Origin: Tetradesmus obliquus
Lineage: Eukaryota; Chlorophyta; Chlorophyceae; Sphaeropleales; Scenedesmaceae
Direction: 5' to 3'
Assembly (NCBI GenBank): GCA_030272155.1
Contig: CP126207.1
Coordinates: 1,736,001-1,800,000, forward strand
DNA: 64,000 nt
The notes beneath the pieces are model-generated. The model did no database searches and had not been told where the DNA came from. It worked only from the letters and a program-made list of their open reading frames with translations. This document shows positions 36,291-49,668 of the stretch, piece after piece (position 1 is the stretch's first letter; each line of letters begins with the position of its first letter). Both the position numbers and the translations under genes were made by a program.

Positions 36291-39200
36291 GCAAGACTCT
36301 TGTCATCAACCTTTGTCATTTTGAGTCTCTTGCCATGTCGGGATCTGGAGGGGTGGGTTTTGCTATTTGATGCTGTTGCCTTGTGTGTCTATGGTATCAA
36401 TGCCGCCATCGTCCATGAATGATGCCACCATCGTCCATTGGAGTTGTGCACTGCTTTGCCGGTATCAATGCCGCCATCGTCTATTGGAATTGTGCACTGC
36501 TGCATTCACCGGCCTTGACCCAGCTCATTAGCGGCTCACTCGAAGCTCACAGGATCTGTTGAGTTGAGCAGCACCGTGCTGCTGTCACAGCAGTCAGTGA
36601 CTGTCTGTTGCTGAATGTTGGGAACTGTACCTTTGCAGCATTGTCGGTTGAATTGGCACCACACTGCTGGTTGGTTGTCAGCGCTGCTCGGCATGTGTTG
36701 TGGTTTGGTGCTGCTGCATGTTCAAGCTGGTAATATCTACCAGGGGTTCATGACGAGTTTGATCATGTAACAGACTTGCTGTTCCTTCCGTGGTGGGGGA
36801 AGGAGTTGGACTTGAAACCCTACCTGGAAGGTATGATACGCCAGTTCAATAGGGCTGGAATTGCCTGAAGCCTGCCGCCATGTGAAACAGAACACAAACA
36901 ACCACAAACAAACCGAACTGATCAGCAACATCATGATGTTGGCATCTGGTGTGGTGCTGCGTCCAGTGTTGGCTCACCAGCAGCACCGTTGCCGTGTGCG
37001 TAATTGTTTCTGCTTCAATCAGGGCAGGATCCCTTCTGCTTCAAAGTGTTCAGCTCTGTTCAAAGCACCACGCAGGACTTGACTAATTTTGACAGCGCAG
37101 AGGATCAAACAGCCTGAATTGCAGTGCAATGCGCTGCTGCAGTATTGCCCAGGCAGGGCAGCATCAGCCACACACGAGCATGCATACCAGCTGTGCAAAA
37201 AAACTTTGAACACTTTTAAGCCAGATCATGCTGCCAGCCGATGTGAATGAGACGAACTAAGCGAAGCAGACGGAGCCGTTTGGCTTAGGGCTTTGACACG
37301 CTGAACGCGAGCTTCTTTGGGTCAAAAACAAATAACTGTAACATTTCAAATGCAATGAGGTGTATTTCAGGTCTCGCAGACCAAGAAAGCCGCAAGTGCC
37401 GTTCGTATTGAGCCTGCCACGATCGTGGTCGTCGACGAACTTGTTGCGCGACCTCGCGGCACCTGGTGCCGTCAAGCGCTCGTAGATCTCTCCATATACC
37501 ATACAATATTGTTTTTGATGCATTTCTGGGCCAGGAAAAGGAAAGCCTGTGCTGTCACTCGCGCATCTCTGGCACTAGCACTGACTGAGCTCAGCTATAG
37601 CACAACACAATGGTGTGAATTGACAGTTTTAGGCGTGAATTTAGGTGTATGGGAGTGCTCAAAGTGAGCAGTTGAAATCAGAGAGTGCGTGCCACGTTGC
37701 AGCGCAACAGCAAGCCAGAGTGCGCTTACGATAGCTGGCTGACTCCCAGTGTGGTTGGGTTTGGTGGCTGCCTTATATGTGACTGGGCTGCTGCACCAGT
37801 CACTGGTGGGGCCACCAGATACCAAGGTAGCGGCCTCGAATATAGTGTTAGGAGTTGCCTGGGTTGCTGGCAACAACACGCTTGTTTACACTGCTAGGAA
37901 TGTGCCACAGCAGGCTATGCCATGTGAAGTTTTGGCAGTTGAACAATTGGCAGTTCAACAATTGCATCCCGGATCCCAGTTGGCAACTGACGTTGCTGTT
38001 GCTTGATGATTTTATGGTGATGATCAGGCACAGACGCACAGTACCCGAGGCAGGGGATGCACACTTTGTTGTTACATGTGTACATCTTCACGTCATTGCT
38101 GCATGAACCATGCCTAGTCAAACACCCATGATGCGATGAATTGCAGAATCATATACATGCAGCGGCACTGGCGGCACGCCTGCTGACACAGCAGCCTTGC
38201 AGGAAACCCCGCAGCCTTGCAGGAAACCCCACAGCTGCGGCACAGATCTTGCCGGAAAGGTTACGATGAGCCTCACAGTTGTGCCTGATTTGCCAAACAA
38301 CACACTTCTGGGATACATACAAGACGACCAGATATGCAAATAATCAAAGCTGTCGAGCATTGTGACCTGAGCTTCAAGCTGTGCACATGGATGCTTACAG
38401 CAGACAATTCCGTCGTTTTGTATGTTTTTTTGTAACACGTACCCAACGGACGCGCAGACTGTGTAATGATCTCAACCGCCGCAGCAGCAGCAACAGCAGC
38501 AGCAGCAGCAGTGCCAGGCTTCAACCATCTACTGCTGCCGGCAAGGCTGCATCACAGAGCAAAAAGAGTTCATGTGTGCATGTGTGCACTGCACGTGACC
38601 TTCACAGCGCCAGGACAAGCAGAAGAAAGAGGAAGCAGCCCAGTGTTGCTGCAGATGTGGATGGAAAATGAGATGTGAAAGGCCTTCGCATGATACACGA
38701 AAGCTTTGGGACACAGACACACAGCACGCAGCTGTGCAAATGGCATGCGTAGTCGCTGCTAACAGCAAGCAGCTGTCAGAGAGTCTGTAACACACAATGT
38801 AACACAATATATACCAGTCAGCCGGGCAACCGCTGAATGCACATTAAGTAGCTGTTTAGCACAAAGGCACACGGGTAGATCAGCAAAGCTGTGCACCAGG
38901 ATGAGGCACGCAAACAGGCAGGCTAGCACGCAGCCATCATCACACCTGCTGCTGAGCAGAGCAGCAAGTAGCTGCTGCAGCTGCTGATGGTGCGCAGAGT
39001 GGTAGCAACACAGCGCAGTACCGCGCACGGCATACCCAGCACGGGTAGCACACGATCTTCACTGCAAACTCAACATGCGGAAGTTTGTAACATGGCAACA
39101 GCATCAGCCTTGTTGTTTCCTGGCATGTGCAGACACCAGCAGTGCTGACTGCTGAAGCCTGTTGCATGCACGCAGCACATGGCTCAAGCACAACTTTTGC

Positions 39201-39639
39201 CTGTAGCGAATGTGTACGCCCGTTGCTACCAGCTGCAATGCACCGCCTGTGTTTTTCCTTTCCCCACTGCCTTCGTTTTGAGGGTGCCGCTGCTGACACC
39301 GACCGCACATTGCACAGCAATTCTGTCTCCCAAGGGCCGCCAGCAACGGCGCCAGCAACGCCGCAACAAAGCCAGCAATTCTGCCCAAAGCCAGTAACGC
39401 CGCAACAAACACTGCACACATATACGGACTCACCCACACAGAAGGCCCACACCCACACGCATTCCAAATGTCTGAGTCAGACACACCCACACCCACCCAC
39501 ACCCACCCAGAGGCATACAAATACACCCACACCAACGCAGAAGCCCCGGGCACTCAGTAGTACTCCACCATCAGCTAGCATTCAGTAGTACTGTACCATC
39601 AGATAGAAAATAGTAGCCATACCCAGACAGGGATCCCTG

Positions 39640-40480
39640 TATATAAGGCCCACCCACACAGAAGGCCCACCCACACAGAAGGCTCAAGCACTCAGTACAG
39701 GCAGTACAATCAGCACGTCCCAGATTTCACAAGAACCCACCAGGCAGTACAGTGGAGCATCTCAGGCAGTACAGACCACACACAAGGCACTACAGAGGGG
39801 TTATCACAGGCAGTACAATCACACACCACGCACTACGATGGGCAAGCCCAGGCACTACAAAGAGCGCGTCCCAAGTATCACAAGCACCCACCAGGCAGTA
39901 CAGTGGGGGCATCTCAGGTAGTACAGACCACACTCCAGGCACTACGATTGGCAAGCCCAGGCAGTTCAAAAAGCACGTCCCAAGTATCGCAAGCAGCCTC
40001 ACATGCAGTACAGTCCAGGCATCCCAGGCACTAAGATGTCACAGGCAGTACAGTCGAGGCATCCCAGGCACTAGGGATGTCACAGGCAGTACAAACAGCG
40101 CATCCCAGGCAGTACAGTAGGGATATCACAGGCAGTACAGTGCCCACAGTAGGCACTACGACAAGGATGTCACAGGCGGTACAGTGCCCACACCAGGCAC
40201 TACAACTGGGACATCACAGGCAGTACAATCAGCACGTCCCAGGCACTAGGAATGTCACAGGCAGTACAGTCAAGGCATCCGAGGCACTAGGGATGTCACA
40301 GGCAGTACAAACAGTGCATCCCAGGCAGTACAGTAGGGAAATGACATGCAGTACAAACAGCGCATCCCAGGCAGTACAGTAGGGATAACATAGGCAGTAC
40401 AGTGCCCACACCAGCCACTACAACTGGGATATCACAGGCAGTACAGTAGTAATCATACAGGATGACACTGACGACATCCC
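39640..40480. repeat. GGCAGTACAG minisatellite region
   Basis: About 30 occurrences of CAGGCAGTACA or CAGGCACTA(C/G) occur with higher-order units containing CATCCCAGG, GATATCACAGG and CCCACACCAGG. Confidence 0.9.
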
Positions 40481-40632
40481 AGGCAGTACATATTACGATG
40501 CAGTGCAGGGTCCTGCAGGCACCCTGCATCAGTGGCGGACTTTGCTGCATTATCACAACAGCACTGCAATACAAGCACCGCTGCGTGATTGTTGCCAGGA
40601 CCCACATGTAGTAGGTACCAGGACCCTCATGT

Positions 40633-40662
40633 AGATGGTGCCAGGACCCACATGTAACTATC
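40633..40662. repeat. 30-bp dispersed repeat, copy 1
   Basis: It matches 62663-62692 exactly (core GATGGTGCCAGGACCCACAT). In this place a partial second copy lies just upstream (40607-40632). Confidence 0.85.
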
Positions 40663-40984
40663 CTCTCAATACAAGAGCAGCTGCGTGATTGTTGAGTTGC
40701 CCTGATAAAAATATGGGCGGGGGCCTGGCATGTCGCTGTTGTATGAATGCAGCTCTGTGTCTTACATATGAAATGCAGGTATATGTATACATATGAAATG
40801 CAGCCAAAACACGCTGCGGCGTCCACGGTGCTTTGAGCATCCGCGGAGGTGATCTGGCACCAAAGGTAGGCCGGTAAACACACTCGACTCCAAGTCCTGA
40901 GCACAGCCTGACTGCAACAGCCGATGCCTGGCTGCTGCATGTGGCAGCAACCGATGCCAGGCTGTTGCATGTTGCACAAACGTG

Positions 40985-41505
40985 AGCAGTGATAGCTGCA
41001 CAAACGTAATGTCAGCAGTATTATTGTCACAAAAGTCAGCAGTAGCATCTGCACACATGTCAGCAGTAATATATGCTCACACGTCAGCAGTAGCAGCTGC
41101 ACACACGTCAGCAGTGTTATTGTCACGAACGTCAGCAGTAGCATCTGCACACACGTCAGCAGTAGTATATGCTCACACGCCAGCAGTAGTATATGCTCAC
41201 ATGTCAGCAGTAGCAGCTGCACAAACGTCAGCAGTAGCATCTGCACACACGTCAGCAGTAGTATTGTCACAAACGTCAGCAGTAGCAGCTGCACAAACGT
41301 CAGCAGTAGCATCTGCACACACGTCAGCAGTATTATTGTCACAAACGTCAGCAGTAGCATCTGCACACACGTCAGCAGTAGCATCTGCGCCCACGTCAGC
41401 AGTATTATTGTCACAAACGTCAGCAGTAGCATCTGCACACACGTCAGCAGTAGCATCTGCGCCCACGTCAGCAGTAGTATCTGCACACATGTCAACAGTG
41501 TAATT
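40985..41505. repeat. 24-bp minisatellite, open in several frames
   Basis: About 21 units share ACGTCAGCAGTAG plus one of CATCTGCACAC, TATTGTCACAA or CAGCTGCACAA. The unit length is a multiple of three, so long ORFs exist on both strands. Confidence 0.93.
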
Positions 41506-41534
41506 CGCACAGCAGTAGTACCTCCTCACATGTC

Positions 41535-41820
41535 ATTCCAGCTGCCTCCATCACAATCCTTGCATGGACCAGCTGCATGGACCAGCCGCATGGACCAGCT
41601 GCCTCCATCACAATTCCAGCTGCCTCCATCACAATCCCAGCTGCCTCCATCACAACCGTTGCATGGACCAGCTGCCTGAACCAGCTGCCTCCATCACAAT
41701 TCCAGCTGCCTCCATCACAATCCCAGCTGCCTCCGTCACAATCATTGCAGCTGCATGGACCAGCTGCATGGACCAGCCGCATGGACCAGCTGCATGGAGC
41801 AGCTGCCTCCATCATGCAAC
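41535..41820. repeat. CAGCTGCCTCCATCACAAT / CATGGACCAGCTG repeats
   Basis: Two short units of about 18 and 15 bp alternate in blocks, and the whole block is duplicated once. Confidence 0.9.
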
Positions 41821-42009
41821 TTCCAGCTGGTATAACATGCATGCAAAGTAAGCAATCCTGAAAGAAGAGCCTGTCTTTATCCTTCAATTATCTGTCGGTA
41901 TGCACTGTATTCGCTGATCACAAGATGACGTGCTCGCAGATAGGCCTGACATGCTCCAAAAACGCACACTCATGTAGCCAGCTCCTGCGATGGTAATAAC
42001 AGTTTCTCT

Positions 42010-42560
42010 GTAAGATGCTGCTCAACATACCAGCAAGGCAGATGTATGCTGCTGGATGTCGAAGATTTGGCAGTGTTTGGATCATGCCCTTTTCCCTAGC
42101 CACCATATGTACATACACAACTCAGCCCACACAGCCCACCTCTCAGCCTACAGGCCGAGCCCACAGCCCCGCCCACTCATGCAGCAGTGGTATTTGTTGT
42201 CATGCCCGCTTACCCAGCCATTACGCAGGGACCACACCCGTGCCACTCTGTAAGATGCTCCTCAACATGCCAGCAAGGCAGATGTATGCTGCTGGGATGT
42301 CGAAGATTTGGTGGTGTTTGGATCATGCCCATTTCCTTAGCCACCACACATACATCCACAACTCAGCCCACATAGCCCACACAGCCCACATCACAGCCCA
42401 CAGGCCAAGCCCGAAGTGGTATTTGTTTTCGTGCCCACCTACCCAGCCATTACGCCAGGGCGGCAAACAGTGCTGCCCTGCCCGGCCCTGCCACCTACAC
42501 ATACATACAGCCTTCAGATCACACATAGCCCACATCCCAGCCCACATCCCAGCCACGGCC
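42010..42560. repeat. ~235-bp tandem duplication with CAGCCCACA repeats
   Basis: 42012-42245 and 42250-42475 repeat each other, including ACCAGCAAGGCAGATGTATG and the run of CAGCCCAC units. Confidence 0.85.
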
Positions 42561-42969
42561 CACACATGCATGGTGCTGAAAGGCTGATGCAGCAGTGATG
42601 TTTGTGAGATTATGCCCCCTTCCTTTAACAGCCAAACCAGGGCAGCAAACAGTGCTCTCCGGCCCTGCCACAAACGCATGGTATGTAGCATGTTATGTAA
42701 CATCTTGAGAAACAGCGTCCCCTGCAGTCCGCGCATTCAACCACGCTACCGATGTGGCCTTTAGTTCAACCTGGCAACAAGATAGTATCAACACCTTGCA
42801 TCAACACCTGGCCTGTACCGCACATTAAAAACTGTGCACAACAGCAACCTAACGCTACACGCCTCAAGTGGAGCACACAACAAAAGCCCGAACCCCAAAA
42901 GCCCAAACTCACAAGTCAATGGGCCGTCGCACTAGTCAAGTGGGGGGAGCTTATTGTCTACACCCGGTG

Positions 42970-43260
42970 CAGCCGCCTCCACGTTGCCAATTTGATCAGG
43001 CCAGGTCAACACTAAAGGTCAAACCATCATATCAAAGTGCATAACACCTTTTGTGTAGCGCAGCCAGCCTCCACGCCCCCAAGCTGATCAAGCCAGAATC
43101 AAACCTATATCGCTGTGCATATCATCTTTTGTGCAACGCAGCCAGCCTCCAGCACGTTGACCTGGCCAAGCCAGACCAGCACTACAGTGTAGTGCATGCC
43201 ATATTTCGTGTAACACGGCTGGCTGCTGTGACCAAAACATACCTAAGGCACAACAAACAC
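42970..43260. repeat. Three ~70-bp units around CGCAGCCAGCCTCCA
   Basis: Units near 42970, 43055 and 43136 share GCAGCCAGCCTCCA, GATCAGGCCA-type segments and TGTGCATAnCA. Confidence 0.75.
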
Positions 43261-43683
43261 ACGCCACAAACATAGGCTACAAACCTAGCCCACAACAAAC
43301 CCAGGCCAGCATGCAATGCTGGCGCTTCCAGGCGTACGCATTGTCTGGATAGAGGTGATGCATTAGCTATTGCTGCAGCCAGTGACTGTCACACAAAACC
43401 CCATCAACACCGCCCTTCAAAGCACTCAACCCTTAAACCTGGCAGTCTGATCACTATGACAGGGTTCCCCCGTATGACATTGTATTCTAGGCATGCCTGG
43501 AGACTCATTGTCCACGGGTGAAGCCTCAACTGTACATTGTGTGGCGCCTGCCTCCCACACAAGATGATACGATACACATTAACGACATTTTCCCCTTTAA
43601 CCCCTTCAGTAACATGCTGCTGGCATGGCCTGATAGCTAGAGGGTTTGGGACACGCCTGGAGGCGTTGTCCAAAACCCCAGGC

Positions 43684-43950
43684 TCAGCGACAACCCTAAA
43701 CCCTAGAGGGCTGATGCCTCTCTGGAGCCGGACATAGAGAGTTGAGAAACCGCAGCAAGCACGAGAGGGCTCCGCTGTGCCACCATCAGGCCTAGGGTTT
43801 AGGGTTTAGGGTTTGACCCTAAACCATAAACCCTGATAGCTAAAGGGCTGATGCCACTCTGGAGCCGGGCAAAGAGAGTTGAGGATCCACAGCAAGCAGT
43901 AGAGGGCTGTGCATACCGCCAGACACAAAACAGCTGCTGTGCCACCATGC
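43684..43950. repeat. Interstitial TTTAGGG motifs in head-to-head arrangement, flanked by a duplication
   Basis: 43794-43812 carries AGGGTTTAGGGTTTAGGGT and 43816-43834 its reverse complement with one mismatch, separated by TTG. The flanks 43706-43790 and 43845-43905 are copies of each other (GAGGGCTGATGCC, CTGGAGCCGG, AGAGAGTTGAG). Confidence 0.9.
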
Positions 43951-44404
43951 ACTAGTAATCTTGCCTGACGCGCACCGCCACATTCCTTAGCACATTCAAC
44001 AGCAACTCGAAAGATGTGCTGCTGCTGCTGCTGCAGCAGCAGCTGCAGCAGCAGGGTCATCCCAAGTCACCGCCTGTCAGCAAGTTCAGAGTGTCCAACA
44101 AAGCCCATTGCCGATGCCTAAACCCTCCCCAAGCAGCCGATGCATCCATCCACAATGCCCTAATACCTCAGCCAAGCAGCCAATGCATCCACATTGCCCT
44201 AATACCTTGCATGGCGCATGCTTTCCACACAGGATGAAACGAGAAATGTGGCGAAAGATGACCAACCCAAGTGTGTGATAAGACGGTGCCAGCAAACTGG
44301 CTTTCCCAGGACCTCTATATGCTCTTTAGAAACGCAAAACGCTAAGTTTTGTCGTAACCGCAGTCGTGCAGGACACGCAGTGACAGACGTCTGCTGTCAC
44401 CACA

Positions 44405-44610
44405 ACCTATTGATAGCACTGCTGTGCAGTTTGCATTGATAACACTGCAGTGCACTGCTGTGCAGTTTGCATTGATAACACTGCAGTGCACTGCTGTGCA
44501 GTGTGCATTGATAGCATTGCTGTGCACTGCTGTGCAGTGTGCATTGAGTGCACTGCTGTGCACTGCTGGCAGTGTGCAGTGTGCATTGAGTGCACTGCTG
44601 TGCCTCCTGT
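44405..44610. repeat. ~35-bp minisatellite (CACTGCTGTGCAGT)
   Basis: Five to six units share CACTGCTGTGCAGTNTGCATTGA. Confidence 0.9.
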
Positions 44611-45189
44611 GTGCCGAGAAGCACACTTCCGAAACAGTACCTGCCATCACACACACATGGACGGCCATAACACGCACACACATGCATGTTGTGCTGTAGT
44701 CATCAAACAGAACAGCATGCTGACAGCAGGCCAGCAAAGCACTAAATGGCAAAACACACACAGCTGCAGTGTGCGCAGCACTGTGTCCCAAGCTAGTCTG
44801 TCCACAAATGCTCGCATCCGTCTGACAAGAACCAAGGAAAAAGATCCGTCATGCACTACCCCCTGCTTATCAGACAGTGGGGATGGGTGGTCGGTTTGAG
44901 TTGACACGTTCCCACCCTCTCCATCTGAACGCTACCCATCCAAAGGCGCATAGCACTTCCCAATCTGGCAGCGTGTACAGGCGCAGGCATGATGCACAGG
45001 CGCAAGCATGCAGGAGGCAAAGTGCTTACATATCAGCGCCATGCACGGGCGCAGGCATGCACAGGCTCAAGCATGCAGGATAGCAAGCATGCAGTAGACA
45101 TAGTGCCTCTAAATCAGCACCATGCAAGGTGCATGCATGCAGGATCAGCGGCAGCAATCTGGCGCCGCGGACCTCTGCTCAGGCCCTGC

Positions 45190-45480
45190 TGCCAACGCAG
45201 CTGCAGCATGTGGCTGCTGAGACGTCTGAAACAGCTGCAGCACATAGCTGCTGAGGCAGCTGCAGTACATAGCTGCTGAAACAGCTGCAGCACATAGCTG
45301 CTGAGACAGCTGCTGCACGTAGCTGCTGAGACAGCTGCAGCACATAGCTGCTGAGACAGCTGCAGCACGTAGCTGCTGAGACAGCTGCAGCACACAGCTG
45401 CAGCATATAGCTGCACATGCCCGGCTGCCAACACAGCTGCAGCATACAGCTGCCGAGACACAGCGCTAATGCAAGTGTGT
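45190..45480. repeat. 24-bp minisatellite (AGCTGCTGAGACAGCTGCAG)
   Basis: About eight units with small variations are followed by related CAGCTGCAGC sequence. 45500-45930 holds two copies of a longer CAGCAAGCTGCACCAACAGC segment. Confidence 0.9.
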
Positions 45481-46599
45481 TTCCCAGCAGCTGTGCATGA
45501 GCTGGCACCTGTGTGCCTGCAGCAAGCTGCACCAACAGCTGTGGTGCAGCGAAGCCGGACCTGCACAGGCGCTGCTGCTGTGACATCCCACCGGATGTGC
45601 CGTGCAGCGCAGCTGCAGCAGCTTTGCATGAGCTGACACGTGTCAGCCTGCAGCAAGCTGCACCAACAGCTGTGGTGCAGTGGTGCATTGAAGCCAGACC
45701 TGCACAGCCGCCGCTGCTGGCACAGGCGCCGCTGCAGGCACAGCTGCACATGCACAACCAGACCTGCACAGGCACAGCTGCTGCTGGCACAGCTACAGCA
45801 CATCACACCAGAGGTGCCGCGCAGCAAAGCTGCAACAGCTGTGCATCATGCAGCTTTGCATAATGCCAAGCTGCCAGCTCAGTGAGCTGACACGTGAACG
45901 CTTGCAGCACGTTGCACCAACAGCTGCGGTGCACTGAAGCCAGAGCATGTCTGAAAATTCGAACAGTCAACACCAGGGACCCATTCTCTTTGTCGGCAGA
46001 GGCATGAAGAGGCAGGCCTCAAGAAGAGGGTGCCTAGGGTTTAGGGTTGTTGCTTGGAACCCTGAACCCCTTGCTGAGTGTCGCATGTGCATGCTGGCAG
46101 CATACGCTACAGGTACACACCACAGCAGAGCCCAACACAGCATTGCAACGTACAGCATAGCATAGCATAGCACATCACGCATCGTGCAGCATCACTGTAT
46201 CGCGCAGCAGAACTCAAACCGTATGAAATGACACAGCACAGCCTAGCGTAGCCATGCGGGAAATATATGATCAGGCGTAGCACATGTTAGCACAGCACGT
46301 CGCATTGTACAGCATCCCCTGAGAGTGCAGCACAACGTACTGCATACCATAGCGTAGCATTTCCCAGAACGCGTGTGAGTGCCTTGGAGGCACTGCTCAA
46401 GACCTGCCTCGTATCAACCCATCACCACAGCACCACCCACGGCCAAAAAAAGCAAGGGGTTTTTACTCCTGCCCCTAGCTACAGCACTGCGTCCGACAGA
46501 CACATGGAGCACCTTGAGGGCACAGAACACACACCTTGCAGGCACACATAACTCGATGTTCCACACCCCAGGCACACAGAAACCCCAGAAAAGCCAAGA

Positions 46600-47215
46600 C
46601 CCCTGGTGAGCAGCCCTTAGCACCCCTCATAGCCACATAGCGCTGCATCCTCCAGACACATCATCCCATACACCTTGCGCCTTGCTGGCACACATAACAG
46701 GATGGTCCAAGCCGCATACACCTAGGGTTTAGACGCAGACGCCTAAACCCAAAACCTCAAATAGCCAAGACCAGCGCATAGCCACACAGCCCTCTGCCCG
46801 CCCCAGACACATCCCACACACCTTGCGCCTTGCTGGCACAGACATAACAGGATGGCCCAGACCGCAGACACCCCACAACCTCAACTAGCCAAGACCAACC
46901 CGCATAGCCACCGCATTCTGTCTGCCAGACACATCATCCCACACACCTTGCGCCTTGCTGGCACAGATTGGATGCTCCATATTGCTGACACCCGAAACTC
47001 CAAACAGCCAAGACCAACCCGCATAGCCACCACATTCTGTCAGCCCCGGACACAACCCACACACCTTGCGCCTTGCTGGCACAGACATAACAGGATGGCC
47101 CAGACCGCAGACGCCCCAAGACCTCAAACCTCAGACACATCATCCCACACACCTTGCGCCTTGCTGGCGCAGATTGGAATGCTGGATCCGCCACATCTGA
47201 AACACTGTAAAACCC
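46600..47215. repeat. ~130-bp tandem units (CACACACCTTGCGCCTTGCT)
   Basis: Five units between 46660 and 47170 share ACACCTTGCGCCTTGCTGGC, then ATAACAGGATGG in most and CCAAGACC segments. Confidence 0.88.
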
Positions 47216-47816
47216 AAGACCCATCGCACATGACCAATGGATCAGACTCTGCATACAGCTGCCGTATGCATAACATCGGCACATTTACATGAATGCACAA
47301 GACCCAAGGACCGGCTAGCCAGTGATACAAAAGCCGGCTCTAGACGTTTGTTTGTAGTGTACCTTTCACACTTGCGGCTCTTACGTAAGATCCACCCAGA
47401 ATCCAGCTGAATCTGCTGAAAATCAGCTGAAATGCAACTGAATCCAGCTGCGCCCAACGCCCAGGCGGGATGACAAATGGCATACTGCCATGGACATACA
47501 CACACTCTTCGCAAACTTCAGCACTTGCACACACACTTTCCTTCGCCAGGCAGCAGACATGTATCCACAAGTGTGCTGCAACAGAGCACATGTCCATCAT
47601 CAGCACTAGCACACACACCAGCTTGAGCAAACAGCTTGCACCAATGCTTCAAAAGACCCTGAAACCTCAACTTGAAATCAACCACCACACCACACACACT
47701 CAACATGTGTGCAGCTGCCTTGCACTTCTGAACTCGCAGCTGTACCAGCACACATTTAATGCTGCACAGAATAGAACTGTGCTGTGTGACGCCCAATCAG
47801 ATTGCTGCATTCGCAT

Positions 47817-48311
47817 TCACATCTGCATGTGCTGTATCAGCATCGCCTGCATTCCTGCAAGCTGGCCCGCCATTTCCTGCAGCCGCTCCGGCAGGCTCTG
47901 AACCCCATCAAACCCCGCAAAACCCTGCACTGCGGCACCGCCCCCGGCCGCACAACCCTGCTGCTGCGCTGGCGCAGCAAACCCTGCAAAGCCCTGAACA
48001 CCGCCTGCAGCAAACCCCGGGCCAAAGCCCTGCACACCCAGCCCTGCAGCTGCCGCACCAAAACCCTGAGCACCAGCATTGCTAAACCCCCTCGGCGAGC
48101 CCCAGGCATCAGCTCCTGCATTCTGCTGTGCCGCATGCTGCTGCAGCACTGCGCTCTTCTGCTGCTGCACGCGCTGCTGCAGCCAGTGGTGGCGCAGCAG
48201 CAGCTGCTGCAGCGCCTGCTGCTGGTCTTGCAGCCGCCGCTGCTGATCTGCCAGCAGGGCAGGCATAGCAAGCTCTTCTTCGAGCATCTGCTGCAGCTGC
48301 ATCTCGGTGAG

Positions 48312-48342
<31 letters not shown>

Positions 48343-48367
48343 TCAAGGCTCGGGTACGGCTGCAAGA

Positions 48368-48402
<35 letters not shown>

Positions 48403-48470
48403 CCGAGCATTGCAGGCGCCATTGGCTCAGGGATGATAAGCCCTGGCAGCAATGCAGGGTTGAACCCTGG

Positions 48471-48504
<34 letters not shown>

Positions 48505-48945
48505 CCTGGTGGTGGCATGAGGCCCCTGTTAGGCTCAGGGTTCAGTGCAGGGTCTTTGGCGCCTGTCAAGATGTTGGCAACTGCTGCTGCTCCGAAGCTC
48601 TGTGTACCATGGTCCCCTCCAGAGGCATGATCAATGAGGATCAGCTCGTCTGTCAAGCTGCTGATAGCAACATCCACGCACTTGCTGCACATGCCGCACG
48701 TGCCGTTGCCGCAGCGCGCGATGGCAGCAGCGGCCGGCGCCTGCAGCTGCAGCAGCTGCTGCTGCTGCTGCAGCTGCTGCACGTGTGTGGCCTGCAGCTG
48801 CTGCTGCCGCTCAAGCTGCTGCAGTTGCCACAGGTCAGCAAGGCGCTGCTCCTCCAGGAGCTGCTGCTGCAGGCGCTGCTGCTGCAGCACATGCTGCTGC
48901 TGCTGCTGCTGCTGCTGGATGCTGGCACCAGCACATGGTGAAGCA

Positions 48946-48995
<50 letters not shown>

Positions 48996-49637
48996 GCCTT
49001 GCTGGCCAACGCAGGAGAAACAGACGGAGGCCTGTGGTGAGAGCTGCAGCACGTTTGGGGTGGCTGCTGCTGCTGCTGCTGCTGCCGGTGCTGCTGCCGC
49101 TGCTGTGGCTGCTGCTGCTGCTGCTGAGGAAGCAGCGTCAGAGTGCAGACGCACCAGCATGTCAGCCGCCGGTGCTGCCGGTGTTGCTGCTGCTGCTGCT
49201 GCTGGTGGTGGTGGAGTTGCAGCATCTGAATCCTGGCGCATCAGCACGGCAGGTGCAGCTGCTGCCGGTGCTGCTGCTGCTGCTGCTGGTCCTGCTGCCT
49301 CTTCTCCTTCTGCTGCTGCTGATGCTGCTGCTAGCTCAGATGAGGAGTCCAGGCTATCTTGCGAGCCCTGTGGTGCCAGTCCAAGGTAAGCATCCACACC
49401 CCCTGCCTCCTCTTCTTCGAGCATTGCTGCCAGCCAGCCATCCAACTCATCCAGTTGCTGCTGCTGCTGCTGCATGCCCAGCCATGCATTCGGCACCCCT
49501 GCTGCTGCCTCTGCTACTGCTCCATCTGGCAGCGCCAGCAGCAGGGCTCCCCAGGCTGGCTGCATGTCAGCGTCTGCTGCTGGGGGGGCAGCAGCAGCAC
49601 CACCGGCACCAGCGTCTGACATGTCAGCATCTGCTGC

Positions 49638-49668
<31 letters not shown>

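Larger units (their letters stand above)
36291..47816. other. Repeat-rich region without convincing genes
   Basis: About 11.5 kb in which no splice-consistent coding region was found. It is largely built of minisatellites and small duplications listed separately. 36391-36500 is a duplication of about 75 bp around GGTATCAATGCCGCCATCGT. 37.2-38.9 kb and 38.9-39.4 kb show no clear structure. Confidence 0.5.

Noticed and set aside
37749..38006. 85-codon ORF with hydrophobic N-terminus
   Set aside because: Short, no recognisable domain, and neighbouring frames are equally open.
40982..41503. 173-codon plus ORF with SAVASAHT repeats
   Set aside because: Same minisatellite read in another frame, with no start context or splice support.
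40296..41510. 404-codon Leu-rich ORF on the minus strand
   Set aside because: It is a translation of the 24-bp minisatellite and neighbouring repeats; the sequence has no protein-like variety and other frames are open as well.
44400..44610. CRISPR-like regular repeats
   Set aside because: Units are contiguous and diverged, with no unique spacers; this is a minisatellite in a eukaryotic genome.
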